Positions 52,861 to 63,062 are shown, numbered from the stretch's first letter. The stretch: 64,000 nt of DNA from Leptolyngbya sp. FACHB-321 (GCF_014695975.1 NZ_JACJPI010000071.1:62001-126000); one strand, 5' to 3'. Made by a program: numbers and translations. Notes: a model not told the origin generated them from the sequence alone.

Positions 52861-53406
52861 ATGAACGTCTTGCCTACTGAAATTCCTGATGTCTTGATTT
52901 TTGAACCTCGCGTTTTTGAAGACGATCGCGGCTTCTTTTTTGAAAGCTTCAACGAACAGGTTTTTACAGACAAGACGGGAGTAGCTGCTCAGTTCGTCCA
53001 GGATAATCACTCCCGCTCCTGCCAAAACGTCTTGCGTGGACTGCATTATCAAATTCAGCAGCCCCAAGGCAAACTAGTGCGAGCGATCACAGGCACCATA
53101 TTGGACGTAGCCGTTGATATTCGTCGGCAATCTCCCACCTTTGGGCAATGGGTAAGTTGCTACCTCAGTGCAGAAAACAAGCGAATGCTTTGGGTACCTG
53201 CTGGGTTTGCTCATGGTTTTGCAGTCATCTCAGAAGTTGCTGAAGTTCTATACAAAGCAACCGATTACTATGCGCCGCAGTTTGAGCGGTGCCTTCTCTG
53301 GAATGATCCCGATTTGGCGATCGATTGGACTTTAAAGGCAGAGCCGCTTTTATCAGCAAAAGATCAAGCTGGGAAGCCACTCAAGTTAGCTGAAGTTTAC
53401 CCGTGA
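52861..53406 (+). CDS. rfbC: dTDP-4-dehydrorhamnose 3,5-epimerase
   Basis: A 181-residue RmlC cupin. It has EIPDVLIFEPRVFEDDRGFF at the start, NVLRGLHYQIQQPQGKLVRA with the catalytic His, and DVAVDIRRQSPTFGQW, PAGFAHGFAVIS and NDPDLAIDW. It epimerises C3 and C5 of dTDP-4-keto-6-deoxyglucose. Upstream, GAGG in AAGTGTTGTGAGGAAATTCCA lies at a suitable distance from the ATG at 52861. It leads a run of four same-strand genes: rfbC, rfbA (28 bp later), a GT4 and rfbB. Confidence 0.95.
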   Translation: MNVLPTEIPDVLIFEPRVFEDDRGFFFESFNEQVFTDKTGVAAQFVQDNHSRSCQNVLRGLHYQIQQPQGKLVRAITGTILDVAVDIRRQSPTFGQWVSCYLSAENKRMLWVPAGFAHGFAVISEVAEVLYKATDYYAPQFERCLLWNDPDLAIDWTLKAEPLLSAKDQAGKPLKLAEVYP

Positions 53407-53434
53407 CACAACCCTTCTCGAAGAGACTCGTTTT

Positions 53435-54508
53435 ATGAAAGCAATCATTCTCAGTGGTGGCAAAGGCACGCGACTACGACCGCTGACATACACTGGTGCC
53501 AAACAACTGGTGCCAGTCGCTAACAAACCGATTCTTTGGTACGGCATTGAGGCTATTGCGGCAACGGGTATTACAGACATTGGCATTATTATCAGCCCAG
53601 AAACAGGCGCAGAAGTTAAAGCAAAAACGGGCGATGGCGATCGCTTTGGTGCCAACATCACTTATATTTTGCAAGAGTCCCCTGCGGGTTTGGCTCACGC
53701 CGTGAAGATTGCACGCCCCTTTCTTGGCGACTCACCCTTCGTGATGTATTTGGGCGATAACTTGATTCAGAACGAACTCGGTGAATTCTTGAATCACTTT
53801 AAGACAGAACAGATGGACTCCCTCATTCTGCTGCGTCCTGTAGCCAATCCCAGTGCTTTTGGTGTTGCACAGGTCGATGATCAAGGACGGGTTGTTCAGT
53901 TAGTAGAAAAGCCCAAAGTACCAGCGTCAAATCTAGCGTTGGTTGGTATCTATTTCTTCGCAAATACGATTCATGCGTCGATCGATCGCATCCAGCCATC
54001 AGCTAGAGGTGAACTTGAAATTACTGATGCGATTCAAGATCTGATCAACCAGCAAAAACACATCGAAGCCCGCCAAATTGAAGGCTGGTGGCTTGATACT
54101 GGCAAAAAAGATGACCTGCTCGAAGCCAATCAGATCATTCTGGATACCTGCCTTAAAACAGAAATCAGTGGTGAACTGGATGCTAAGAGCCAAACCTTTG
54201 GACGGGTACAAATCGGTACGGGTTCTAAGCTCATTAACTGCACTGTGCGCGGTCCAGTAGTCATCGGCAATGATTGTCACTTGGAAAATTGTTTTATTGG
54301 TCCCTACAGTAGTATTGCTGACCAAGTCACGCTGGTTGATGTAGACCTAGAGCACAGCGTTATTCTCAAAGGCGCACAGGTTATTGGCATTCATCAGCGC
54401 ATCGTAGACAGCGTAATTGGGCAGCGAGCTCACCTTAAAACGGCGCCCCAGCGACCTAAAGCGCTTCGGTTCATGATTGGGGATGATAGTCAAATTGAGC
54501 TTGCCTAG
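53435..54508 (+). CDS. rfbA: Glucose-1-phosphate thymidylyltransferase, long form
   Basis: A 357-residue nucleotidyltransferase. The signature LSGGKGTRLRPLTYTGAKQL is at residues 6-25, with VPVANKPILWYG after it. The C-terminal part (about 250-357) is a left-handed beta helix (INCTVRGPVVIGNDCHLENC, then IGPYSSIADQVTLVDV). The long form with this beta-helix resembles StrD/DesIII-type enzymes rather than the short 290-residue RmlA. It joins dTTP and glucose-1-phosphate to dTDP-glucose. It follows rfbC by 28 bp, in one operon. Confidence 0.9.
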   Translation: MKAIILSGGKGTRLRPLTYTGAKQLVPVANKPILWYGIEAIAATGITDIGIIISPETGAEVKAKTGDGDRFGANITYILQESPAGLAHAVKIARPFLGDSPFVMYLGDNLIQNELGEFLNHFKTEQMDSLILLRPVANPSAFGVAQVDDQGRVVQLVEKPKVPASNLALVGIYFFANTIHASIDRIQPSARGELEITDAIQDLINQQKHIEARQIEGWWLDTGKKDDLLEANQIILDTCLKTEISGELDAKSQTFGRVQIGTGSKLINCTVRGPVVIGNDCHLENCFIGPYSSIADQVTLVDVDLEHSVILKGAQVIGIHQRIVDSVIGQRAHLKTAPQRPKALRFMIGDDSQIELA

Positions 54509-54759
54509 CGGTTGCTTCGTCTAAGATGGGCCTGGAACCTTCCGAGCCACTTAGAGAATAGCTGGTGAGTGAGCTTCATTCTCCTATAAATGGATGCAGG
54601 GGGAGCTGAATAAAGGATTCAAGCAAAAATGTCGATAATATAAAATTTTCTCAGCGAGCAATAAGCAAGAAACAATGAGAAGAAGTTCTCAACAAGCATC
54701 AGCAGTGCCTTGGTTCTTTGCAAGTCTATGAGTGTCCAACCAGCGTTGAAGCGTTTGAT

Positions 54760-56199
54760 ATGACCAGCAATGAACCCCGCGTCCTAATTGTGGCAGAACA
54801 CGCCTCAGCAAATTTCGGTGGTGAGGCAACGCTGCCTTTTCACTACTTTCGTATCTTGCGTCAACGTCAGATCGAAGTTTGGATGGTTGTGCATGATCGC
54901 ACTCGTGATGAACTAAAGCAATTACTGGGAGCCGATTTCGATCGCATTCACTTCATCACTGATACATCTTTGCATCGATTTTTGGATTGGCTCTGTCAAT
55001 TCTTGCCGCATCGGTTGGCTTACTTTACGCTTGGGTTTGTGGTGCGCTTGATGACTCAGGCTGCTCAACGCTGTCTTGCAAAGCAGCTGGTGCAGCGCCA
55101 TCAAATTACGGTTGTGCATCAGCCGATACCGGTCTCACCCAAAGAACCGTCTTTAATTTTTGCTGTGGACGCGCCGGTGCTCATTGGTCCCATGAACGGT
55201 GGGATGAACTATCCGCCTGCCTTTCAAAAGATGCAAAGCCGCTTTGTTCATGTGTCATTGGCAGCAGGTAGGCTCCTTTCTAAGTGGCTAAATTGGCTGA
55301 TTCCAGGCAAGCGCCAAGCCGCAATGCTATTAGTTGCCAATGCCCGCACACGCGCCGCGTTGCCGAAGGGTGTATGTAGCAATATTGTTGAATTGTGTGA
55401 AAATGGCGTTGATTTATCGGTGTGGCAACAAAAGCCTGAAAGCGTTACTGCGGAAGCGGTGCAGCCCATAGCTATGACCACAGCTCTAGCCGTAACGCAG
55501 GCGACTAAGTTCGTGTTTGTCGGGCGTTTGCTGGATTGGAAGGCAGTTGATTTACTGCTGCTTGCCTTTGAGCGTGTCGCTAAACAGATGCCTGTTGTAC
55601 TAGAAATTATTGGCGATGGACCCGAAGGTCTTGCCTTGAAGCAGCAGGCAGTGGCATTAGGATTACGGTCGTTGGATGAGCCTCAAGCAATGGATCAAAG
55701 ACAAGTGGGAAACGAGCTTCAGGCAGTAGAACACGCTGTAAACATGCATCCTGACAGCGCTGTGCATTTTCTGGGCTGGCTATCTCAAGCTGACTGTGCT
55801 CAACGGCTGTGCCAGTCGGATGTGATGGTACTGCCAAGCTTATTGGAGTGCGGTGGAGCCGCCGTTCTAGAGTCAATGTCAATTGGTCTTCCGGTCATTG
55901 CTACCAACTGGGGTGGACCAACTGACTATCTTGATGAATCGTGTGGCATTTTAGTTGAGCCTCAATCGCGTGAATCATTTATTGACGGTTTAGCCGCCGC
56001 TATGCTCCGTTTAGCATCATCCCCGTCCCTACGGCGATCGATGGGTGAAGCAGGTCGCCAGCGTGTATTAAGCCATTTTGATTGGGAAGTAAAAGTGGAT
56101 ACTATCCTCAAACTTTATCGGGAGGTAATGCCCATGCCATTACTAAAACAGCCAGTGATAAGCCAAAAAACTGCTGGTCAGGCGGTTCATTCACCATAA
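54760..56199 (+). CDS. Family 4 glycosyltransferase
   Basis: A GT-B enzyme of 479 residues. The N-terminal half starts PRVLIVAEHASANFGGEATL, and the C-terminal half has FVFVGRLLDWKAVDLLLLAF, then LEIIGDGPEG and VMVLPSLLECGGAAVLESMS with the E-x7-E donor motif. The ATG at 54760 is the start that the family fits; a TTG 14 codons upstream extends the frame. It probably adds the sugar made by the neighbouring dTDP-sugar genes to a polysaccharide or glycolipid, which is inference from position. Confidence 0.85.
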   Translation: MTSNEPRVLIVAEHASANFGGEATLPFHYFRILRQRQIEVWMVVHDRTRDELKQLLGADFDRIHFITDTSLHRFLDWLCQFLPHRLAYFTLGFVVRLMTQAAQRCLAKQLVQRHQITVVHQPIPVSPKEPSLIFAVDAPVLIGPMNGGMNYPPAFQKMQSRFVHVSLAAGRLLSKWLNWLIPGKRQAAMLLVANARTRAALPKGVCSNIVELCENGVDLSVWQQKPESVTAEAVQPIAMTTALAVTQATKFVFVGRLLDWKAVDLLLLAFERVAKQMPVVLEIIGDGPEGLALKQQAVALGLRSLDEPQAMDQRQVGNELQAVEHAVNMHPDSAVHFLGWLSQADCAQRLCQSDVMVLPSLLECGGAAVLESMSIGLPVIATNWGGPTDYLDESCGILVEPQSRESFIDGLAAAMLRLASSPSLRRSMGEAGRQRVLSHFDWEVKVDTILKLYREVMPMPLLKQPVISQKTAGQAVHSP

Positions 56200-56295
56200 T
56201 TTTTAAACCTTAATGGTAAAGTAACAGTTTTTTATAATACCGAACGAACATTTCTTTCCTAATCTGGCTTGATCTTGACACAAAGACTCGAAATT

Positions 56296-57396
56296 ATGAC
56301 ACTTGCAGATCACGGACAAACACGAATCAGACCACGGACGCTTCTCGTCACAGGGGGGGCTGGCTTTATTGGCGCAAATTTTGTTTATCATTGGTGCGAA
56401 ACTTATCCAGGCGATCGCGTAGTGGTGCTAGATGCGCTAACCTATGCAGGAAACCGCCAGACACTTGCACCACTAGAGGAAAAAGCAAATCTGCGGTTTG
56501 TGCAAGGTGACATTTGCGCTCGTGCAGTCGTATCAGCGCTGCTGGAAGAAGAGGCAATTGACACAGTGGCACATTTTGCGGCTGAGTCTCATGTCGATCG
56601 CTCAATTCTAGGTCCTGATGCTTTTGTGCGAACCAACGTGAACGGCACTTTTACGCTGGTCGAAGCCTTTCGGCAATACTGGAACGCTTGCAATCAGCCA
56701 ACCCATTTTCGGTTTCACCACGTTTCTACAGATGAAGTCTATGGCAGCCTGGGTGCCGATGATCCAGCATTTTCTGAAACGACACCCTATGCGCCCAACA
56801 GCCCTTACTCTGCATCAAAAGCAGGTAGCGATCATTTAGTGCGTGCCTACTATCACACCTATGGGCTGCCAACGCTGATTACCAATTGCTCCAACAATTA
56901 CGGTCCGTATCACTTTCCTGAAAAGCTGATCCCGCTGATGTGTATCAATATTCTGATGGGCAAGCCGCTGCCTGTCTATGGCGATGGGCAAAACATTCGC
57001 GACTGGCTGTATGTAGGCGATCATTGCAGCGCCTTAGATGCGGTGATTCATCGCGGCACACCGGGCGAAACGTATAATATTGGCGGCAATAACGAGGTTA
57101 AAAATATTGATCTCGTCCATATGCTGTGTGCACTGATGGACGAGCTGGCACCAGAACTGCCTGTCCGCCCCTCTAGCAAACTCATTACGTTTGTGAAGGA
57201 TCGCGCTGGACATGATCGCCGCTATGCCATTGATGCAACCAAGATCACAACCGAATTGGGTTGGCAACCAGCACAGACGATCGAGAGCGGCTTGCGTCAT
57301 ACCGTTTCATGGTTTTTGACCAACCGTGAGTGGTGGCAACCGCTGCTCTCAGACGAGTATCAGGCATATTACGCGCAAGTTTACACAAATGCATAG
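56296..57396 (+). CDS. rfbB: dTDP-glucose 4,6-dehydratase
   Basis: A 366-residue short-chain dehydrogenase-like protein with NAD motif [13 protein letters not shown]. The catalytic Thr-Asp-Glu is in [15 protein letters not shown]-x3-K in [12 protein letters not shown], and [17 protein letters not shown] and [14 protein letters not shown] follow. It removes water from dTDP-glucose to give dTDP-4-keto-6-deoxyglucose. The ATG at 56296 is preferred to a TTG nine codons upstream. The fourth enzyme of dTDP-rhamnose synthesis, RfbD, is not in the window. Confidence 0.93.
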   Translation: MTLADHGQTRIRPRTLLVTGGAGFIGANFVYHWCETYPGDRVVVLDALTYAGNRQTLAPLEEKANLRFVQGDICARAVVSALLEEEAIDTVAHFAAESHVDRSILGPDAFVRTNVNGTFTLVEAFRQYWNACNQPTHFRFHHVSTDEVYGSLGADDPAFSETTPYAPNSPYSASKAGSDHLVRAYYHTYGLPTLITNCSNNYGPYHFPEKLIPLMCINILMGKPLPVYGDGQNIRDWLYVGDHCSALDAVIHRGTPGETYNIGGNNEVKNIDLVHMLCALMDELAPELPVRPSSKLITFVKDRAGHDRRYAIDATKITTELGWQPAQTIESGLRHTVSWFLTNREWWQPLLSDEYQAYYAQVYTNA

Positions 57397-57430
57397 GGGG
57401 CGATCGTTGCCAATCGCCCAGCGCGATCGC

Positions 57431-58294
57431 TTACGGGGTTGGCTTCTTGGCGCGGTTTACAATGCGTAGCCGCTGAGTCACCATCGTCATGCCGTTCTGG
57501 CGGACTAGAACGGCTGAAATCCAGTGGCTATTAGCTGTGAGTGGAGCGCGCCCGACTTTAAAGATGCCGCCAGCGGAGAGCAGTTCTAGATCGACCGTAG
57601 TGGGGTTGATCAAGCCATCTGCTTTCACGGGTTCTTCTAGCGCTGTGCCAAGTAGCAGGTCATTGCCCAGCGGTTCTTGTACAACGGCGTCAAAGCTAAA
57701 CTGCTGACCCGCATTGACCTGTGCGGGTAAATTCAGTTTGACGGTCGGTGGATTGGTGCCAGAGGTAATCTGGCTCCGTTCAGCAAGAACATCTTGCCGT
57801 ACGATTTTTTGATTTTCAAACTGCTGCTGCGCCTGTAACGTAGAGTCGATTTTCAATTCGCGCTCGCCCACTTTTTGCGCGCCAGTGACATACGTTACCG
57901 TTTCTGCTGTAATACCTTTGCCTTGAGATTTCCAGGACTTCAGTTCAGTGCGGTAGGTCAAATTTGGGTAGCGCTTCCAAAGCTGAGCCAACGCCTGCTC
58001 CAACGTTTGACGTGTCAAGCCATCAGAGTGCGTAAACGTTGGACCATAAAACGCGAGTACGCTTTGGATGTTGTGGCTACTAGCAGCTTTATCGATCGCT
58101 GTCAAAGTTTCCTTGAGCGCTGCGGGAGCCGTTTCTGGTGGTTCTGCACTCACGGGGCTAGCGTACGATGCGCTCCCCAACGTGATTGCCACGCCTACAG
58201 CCATTAAAAAAGCCTGCCAGTGCTTTTGTGGTGCCTGGATGGGTCGTAAAATGGGTTGAGTCGCAGTAGTGAAGGAGTGCAAAGGCTTAGGCAT
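57431..58294 (-). CDS. Secreted NTF2-like/ketosteroid-isomerase-type protein
   Basis: A 287-residue protein. The signal region is AFLMAVGVAITLGSASYASP (about residues 28-47). The middle, KETLTAIDKAASSHNIQSVLAFYGPTFTHSDG, then LWKRYPNLTYRTELKSWKSQGKG, fits an NTF2-like cone (SnoaL/DUF4440 type). The C-terminal part is beta-rich (VKLNLPAQVNAGQQFSFDAV). Such proteins can bind small hydrophobic ligands or act as isomerases; here there is no clear catalytic residue. An ATG at 58294 is chosen; a longer ATG-led form starts at 58354. It is divergent from murG. Confidence 0.65.
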   Translation of the reverse strand: MPKPLHSFTTATQPILRPIQAPQKHWQAFLMAVGVAITLGSASYASPVSAEPPETAPAALKETLTAIDKAASSHNIQSVLAFYGPTFTHSDGLTRQTLEQALAQLWKRYPNLTYRTELKSWKSQGKGITAETVTYVTGAQKVGERELKIDSTLQAQQQFENQKIVRQDVLAERSQITSGTNPPTVKLNLPAQVNAGQQFSFDAVVQEPLGNDLLLGTALEEPVKADGLINPTTVDLELLSAGGIFKVGRAPLTANSHWISAVLVRQNGMTMVTQRLRIVNRAKKPTP

Positions 58295-58457
58295 AAGGAT
58301 CAGGATTGGGTGAGTGACGGCTAACAATTTGGCGTACAATCTGCAACTTAACATCTTAAGGTGAGTAAAGGCGGTTTAACTGGAGCAGCATTGCTTGATA
58401 GATCTCCAAGACGTTAATGCCATATTTTGAAGCTTTGAAGCGGCTCTTTAAAGTAAA

Positions 58458-59615
58458 GTGAACAATTCTCCCGATTCTACTCTGCCAGCAGCTATCAGTG
58501 GTGTAACTGCGGTAACGCCCTCAACACGCTTGTTGGTTGCCGCCAGCGGTACTGGTGGACACGTCTTTCCAGCGATCGCCGTAGCAGAGAGCCTGTCAGA
58601 TTACCAAATTGAGTGGCTAGGTGTGCCCGATCGCTTGGAAAGCCAGTTGATTGCTGGTCGCTATCCGGTGCATACTGTGGCGGCTGAAGGCTTTCAAAAA
58701 CGTGGTTTGGATAGCCTTCGCGTTGGCTTTAAGCTGATTGCGTCTATCTGGCAAGCACGACGCTTACTGCAAAGAGGTCGCTTTCAGGGCGTGTTTACGA
58801 CGGGTGGTTACATTGCTGCACCTGCTGTTCTTGCAGCGCGATCGCTCGGGTTACCAGTCATCTTGCATGAATCGAATGCACTGCCAGGTAAAGTGACTCG
58901 TTTTCTGGGTCCGTGGTGTAGCGCAGTGGCTGTTGGCTTTGAGGAGGCAGCAACCTACCTTCCCCGCACAAAGGCAATTCACACTGGGACACCCGTGCGA
59001 TCGCAGTTTCAGGCTGGAACCTCTTACGCATTCGATCTCCCCATCCCCAATGACGCACCGCTGATTGTTGTAATTGGCGGTAGCCAGGGTGCTGTAGGCG
59101 TAAATCGATTGGTGCGGCAGTGCGCCTCTGCCTGGTTTGATGCTGGTTGCTGGGTTGTGCATCTTACAGGCGAGAATGATCCAGACGCAAAGAGCCTCCA
59201 GCATCCCCAGTACTTGGCGCTACCGTTCTACAACAACATGGCGGGTTTGCTGCAACGAGCGGATCTGGCAATTAGCCGATCGGGGGCAGGTACGCTCACA
59301 GAACTCGCCATTACCCACACGCCTTCGCTGCTCATTCCCTATCCCTACGCGGCTGAGGACCACCAGACCTACAATGCAGCCGTATTTACGAAAGTTGGAG
59401 CTGCCAAACTGTTTCAGCAGGCTGATCTAACGCCGGACGTGCTGAATGCTGAAGTATTAAGCCTGCTGGGTAGGGGGCACACTCATACCCATCCTTCCGC
59501 AACACTGCAAACAATGGCGCAGCAGGCAGGCAGTTTAGCAGTGCCAGACAGCGCTGAACAACTAGCTCAACTCGTGCGTCATTGGCTCGCACCTGGACGA
59601 TCTGTGAAAAGGTAA
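58458..59615 (+). CDS. murG: Undecaprenyl-PP-MurNAc-pentapeptide GlcNAc transferase
   Basis: A 385-residue GT28 enzyme. It starts with GTG at 58458; no in-frame ATG precedes the domain. The N-terminal loop ASGTGGHVFPAIAVAE is at about 29-44, GVPDRLESQ follows, and the acceptor-side motif is FTTGGYIAAP. The C-terminal half has VVIGGSQGAVGVNR, SRSGAGTLTELA and YAAEDHQTYNA. MurG adds GlcNAc to lipid I to make lipid II at the inner face of the plasma membrane. It stands apart from other mur genes, as is common in cyanobacteria. Confidence 0.95.
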   Translation: MNNSPDSTLPAAISGVTAVTPSTRLLVAASGTGGHVFPAIAVAESLSDYQIEWLGVPDRLESQLIAGRYPVHTVAAEGFQKRGLDSLRVGFKLIASIWQARRLLQRGRFQGVFTTGGYIAAPAVLAARSLGLPVILHESNALPGKVTRFLGPWCSAVAVGFEEAATYLPRTKAIHTGTPVRSQFQAGTSYAFDLPIPNDAPLIVVIGGSQGAVGVNRLVRQCASAWFDAGCWVVHLTGENDPDAKSLQHPQYLALPFYNNMAGLLQRADLAISRSGAGTLTELAITHTPSLLIPYPYAAEDHQTYNAAVFTKVGAAKLFQQADLTPDVLNAEVLSLLGRGHTHTHPSATLQTMAQQAGSLAVPDSAEQLAQLVRHWLAPGRSVKR

Positions 59616-59777
59616 GAGTTCTATTACTTCGCAGTCTAGCCCTAAGGCGGTTTGCACCTGAATGACAGTCAATGGTCGCTTGAATGCAAAGTAGTACATT
59701 TGTATTGCGTGTTACCGACAAAACGCTACTTATAGCAGACAATGAATAGCGTTCTAATGCTTTGCAAGGAGCACACT

Positions 59778-60158
59778 GTGCAGAACGCAATCAACTGGTT
59801 TGAAATTCCTGCTGCTGACTTTGATCGGGCAGTCCACTTTTACAGCACTGTTCTGGGTCAAGACATTCAGAAAAGCGAGTTTATGGGCGAACCACAAGCC
59901 TTTTTTGCAGGAAGCGATACAGGTGTAGGAGGCGCGATCGTGAAGAGTGAACGCCTAACGCCAGCAGCAACAGGTTCTCTCGTTTATCTAAATGTAGAAA
60001 CAGTTGATCAGCTAGAACAATCGCTAGAGCGAGTAGAGCCAAACGGTGGCAAAATGCTAATGCCAAAAACGGCGATCGGTGATCCTGGTTTCATCGGGAT
60101 CATCCTGGATACCGAAGGCAACTGCGTCGGCTTGCACGCACCCAAACCACCTGCTTAA
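59778..60158 (+). CDS. VOC-family (glyoxalase-like) protein
   Basis: A 126-residue vicinal-oxygen-chelate protein with the two half-domains NWFEIPAADFDRAVHFYSTV and SLVYLNVETVDQLEQSLERVE. GFIGIILDTEGNCVGLHAPK follows. The GTG at 59778, preceded by AAGGAG, gives the family start; an ATG 12 codons earlier would add an odd extension. The usual metal ligands of glyoxalase I are not all evident, so it may bind another ligand. No obvious partner gene. Confidence 0.8.
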   Translation: MQNAINWFEIPAADFDRAVHFYSTVLGQDIQKSEFMGEPQAFFAGSDTGVGGAIVKSERLTPAATGSLVYLNVETVDQLEQSLERVEPNGGKMLMPKTAIGDPGFIGIILDTEGNCVGLHAPKPPA

Positions 60159-60176
60159 GCCTTAAGTAAACCGCAG

Positions 60177-60812
60177 TTACGGTGCGACAACTTGACTGCT
60201 ATGACTACGGGGATCACTATCAGCATTAGCTTTGGTAGTGACGGGGGCAGAGAAGGCAGACGTTTGTCCGCTGGTCTTCGCGTAGGGTAGCGAGTCGCCA
60301 CCAGCAAGCGCAACAAGGTTTGCTTCCATAATTGAGCGGGGCTGCTCGCCGATCGATTGGGCGATCGCGTTACCATCCTGCCCCAAAAAGACAAAGTGTG
60401 GAATGCCATCCACCCGATAGGACAGCACTTCGGGGAGCCACTTGCTGTTGTCCACGTTTAGCATGACAAAATTGACCCGATCGCCGTACTCCTGCTCTAA
60501 CGCTGCCATGTCAGGTGCCATTGCCTGACAACTCGTGCACCAATTGGCATAAAACTCCATTAGCGTTGGCTTACCGTTGCTAAGTGCAATTTCCAACGGC
60601 ACCGACTCCTCTGCCATTGCAGACAGTAGCCCTGTCCCCGTTTCTGTCTTCAACCCTAAGAACACAGACGCAGTAAGGACGATCGCCACCAACACAATAA
60701 TAAAGTTTCGGACTCGCTTGCCGATAATGGTTTGCGCGCTGCTAGCTTCAGCGATCGAAGTCTGAGCCGCATCTGATGGTGACTTTTTTGAGTCGGGTGA
60801 GTTAGCAGTCAT
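60177..60812 (-). CDS. Membrane-anchored thioredoxin-like protein (TxlA/HCF164 type)
   Basis: A 211-residue protein. A membrane anchor (NFIIVLVAIVLTASVFLGLK, about residues 36-55) is followed by a thioredoxin fold with the active site WCTSC at 91-95 (EFYANWCTSCQAM). cis-Pro is in VDGIPHFVFLG and a disordered tail ends the protein. The layout matches thylakoid-anchored HCF164/TxlA, which reduce disulfides of cytochrome b6f or other lumenal proteins in assembly. The ATG at 60812 (MTANS) is preferred over an ATG 13 codons earlier. Confidence 0.88.
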   Translation of the reverse strand: MTANSPDSKKSPSDAAQTSIAEASSAQTIIGKRVRNFIIVLVAIVLTASVFLGLKTETGTGLLSAMAEESVPLEIALSNGKPTLMEFYANWCTSCQAMAPDMAALEQEYGDRVNFVMLNVDNSKWLPEVLSYRVDGIPHFVFLGQDGNAIAQSIGEQPRSIMEANLVALAGGDSLPYAKTSGQTSAFSAPVTTKANADSDPRSHSSQVVAP

Positions 60813-61006
60813 AGGGATACGGGCTGACGGTACGAACGTTAAGTATCTCAATTGTAGCGATCGTGGTTAGCACTTTAGAACGGTTGTAGCTGACCTCTGA
60901 GCATTACCTGATTTTCCAGATTTGATTTTCCAGATTGTTGCAATTGACGTAGCTGAACGCGGTAAGCTCCTCTACACTGCATATGGTCTGTTTTGATGCT
61001 GCTGCT

Positions 61007-61900
61007 ATGTCTAACGAGAGTGAATATATCCGCAAAGCGGAAGCGACAAGAGTCCGTGTTTTAAGCGAAGCGCTGCCTTACATTCAGCAGTTTGCTGGTA
61101 GGACGGTTGTGGTCAAATATGGCGGTGCTGCGATGAAGGACAGCAATCTGAAAGACAAAGTGATTCGTGATGTTGTCTTCATGGCGTGTGTGGGTCTACG
61201 CCCGATCGTCGTGCATGGTGGCGGACCAGAAATCAACACTTGGCTTGACAAGTTGGGCATTGAGCCACAGTTTAAAAATGGGCTGCGGGTGACCGATGCC
61301 GCCACGATGGATGTCGTGGAGATGGTTTTAGTTGGTCGAGTAAACAAAGAGCTAGTTGCTTTGATTAACCAAGCAGGTGGTTCGGCAGTCGGGCTTTGCG
61401 GCATGGATGCCAACTTGATTAAAGCCCGTCCTGTAGATGCTGTAGACGTCGGTTTTGTCGGTGAAGTAACCAGCGTTGATATCCGAATTCTAGAGACGCT
61501 GGTGAATGCGGGACATATTCCGGTTGTTTCCAGCGTGGCGGCAGACGAGACGGGACAAACTTACAACATTAATGCTGACACGGTAGCGGGTGAGATCGCC
61601 GCTGCTTTGGGTGCCGAAAAAATGATCCTGCTGACCGATACCGCAGGCATTCTGCGCGACTACAAAGATATGGCAACGCTGATTCCGAAAATAGATATTC
61701 AGGAAGCCCGGAAGCTCATTGAGGAGGGGATCGTCTCAGGGGGCATGATACCAAAAGTAAATTGCTGTGTGCGATCGCTCGCTCAAGGTGTCCGTGCTGC
61801 CCACATCATCGACGGACGCATCCCCCACGCACTGCTATTGGAAATCTTTACTGATGCTGGTATTGGCTCGATGATCGTGGCATCAGAGTTTATGGGCTAG
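61007..61900 (+). CDS. argB: Acetylglutamate kinase
   Basis: A 297-residue amino acid kinase with the ATP/substrate segments [31 protein letters not shown], and [14 protein letters not shown], and the N-acetylglutamate site near [11 protein letters not shown] and [18 protein letters not shown]. It phosphorylates N-acetylglutamate, the second step of arginine synthesis. In cyanobacteria it is regulated by PII (GlnB) and arginine; the longer N-terminal helix ([20 protein letters not shown]) fits the arginine-sensitive form. The ATG at 61007 is preferred; one more ATG is 24 bp upstream. Confidence 0.95.
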   Translation: MSNESEYIRKAEATRVRVLSEALPYIQQFAGRTVVVKYGGAAMKDSNLKDKVIRDVVFMACVGLRPIVVHGGGPEINTWLDKLGIEPQFKNGLRVTDAATMDVVEMVLVGRVNKELVALINQAGGSAVGLCGMDANLIKARPVDAVDVGFVGEVTSVDIRILETLVNAGHIPVVSSVAADETGQTYNINADTVAGEIAAALGAEKMILLTDTAGILRDYKDMATLIPKIDIQEARKLIEEGIVSGGMIPKVNCCVRSLAQGVRAAHIIDGRIPHALLLEIFTDAGIGSMIVASEFMG

Positions 61901-62030
61901 AGAGGAAGGGTCAAAAAAGGGAACAGTAAAGTAGAAGGATCAAACGTACGGCGATCGGAGACTATTAACGTCGCTGTGTTTACGGTCTTCAGCTTCACAT
62001 TCTTCAGCATCTACTTGAGTGGAATCCCCT

Positions 62031-63062
62031 ATGCCTAGCTATTCTGAAACAACGGCAGCGATCGTGCAGCAGGCAAAAGCCCGTGAAAACGCACTGCCTT
62101 TGCTAAACGAGTCCTGTCGCTCTCGGTTTTTCTTTCAGCCCAAGCCAACTAAGCGCGTTTGTCTTTTTCTACATGGGTTTACAGCCGGACCTTACCAGTT
62201 TGTGCCGATGGCAGAGATCTTTTTTAAGGCAGGCTATAACGTGCTAGTGCCGTTGCTTCCGGGTCACGGACAGGCAGGCAACTGGAGCCGCCAGAACCCA
62301 CCACCGCTACCAACTGATCCTAAGGTTTATCAGCAGTTTGCGCTGCACTGGCTAGAGCAGGCACAGGCATTAGGGGAAACGGTTACTGTGTGCGGGCTAT
62401 CGGCAGGGGGCACGCTTACTGCCTGGTTAGCACTGGAACGTCCGAAAGCCATCAACCGCGCTATCCTGTTCGCTGCCTATTTAAGCAGCAGTAGCCGAGT
62501 CCTCGATCTATTTGTCAAGAAGATTGACACTTACTTTGAATGGACGGTCAGCAACATTAATCCATCTAAGGGTAGCGGTTACAACGGCTTCTCAGTATCG
62601 GCTTTGCGGGTTTTTCTACATTTGGGGCAAGACATTCTCAAGCGTTCCGAAAAACAACCTGCGGCACCCATGTTTATCGTTTCTAGTGATAGCGATATTG
62701 CTACAGGCAGCTTTGATCACAAGACGCTGTTTGAGAATGCCCGATCGCATCAGCCCATTACTTGGTACAACACCTTTAGCCGAGAGTTGGCAGTTCCGCA
62801 CACGATGATGACGGTGCAGGAAGGCAATCGGTGGGCAAGTTTGCTGCCTGTGATGGCAAAAGCTTTTGTAGAAAGCAATCTAACCTGGACAGATGTGCAG
62901 GAAATTGGCTATCGCATGACGCAAGGTAAAACATTTCCTAGCGTCGTAGCGGAATTAGGTTTGGTGGCGAAGGCTTCACCAGATATGCCTGCCATGATGA
63001 CAATGGTAGATAAACGAGCGATCGTCCTGGCACGAAATCCGAGTCTATCTGAGGAAATTTGA
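62031..63062 (+). CDS. Alpha/beta hydrolase, tandem copy 1
   Basis: A 343-residue hydrolase. The oxyanion stretch is VCLFLHGFTAGPYQFVPMAE, the second loop is LVPLLPGHGQAGNWSRQ, and the nucleophile elbow is CGLSAGGTL (Ser in G-L-S-A-G). The acid Asp (probably SSDSDIATG) and the His in the late loop (VPHTMMT) follow. The layout resembles esterases and carboxylesterases of the lipase-like family; the substrate is unknown. The MPSYSETT start at 62031 is supported by the copy at 63254, whose start is MPNYSDLT. Confidence 0.82.
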   Translation: MPSYSETTAAIVQQAKARENALPLLNESCRSRFFFQPKPTKRVCLFLHGFTAGPYQFVPMAEIFFKAGYNVLVPLLPGHGQAGNWSRQNPPPLPTDPKVYQQFALHWLEQAQALGETVTVCGLSAGGTLTAWLALERPKAINRAILFAAYLSSSSRVLDLFVKKIDTYFEWTVSNINPSKGSGYNGFSVSALRVFLHLGQDILKRSEKQPAAPMFIVSSDSDIATGSFDHKTLFENARSHQPITWYNTFSRELAVPHTMMTVQEGNRWASLLPVMAKAFVESNLTWTDVQEIGYRMTQGKTFPSVVAELGLVAKASPDMPAMMTMVDKRAIVLARNPSLSEEI

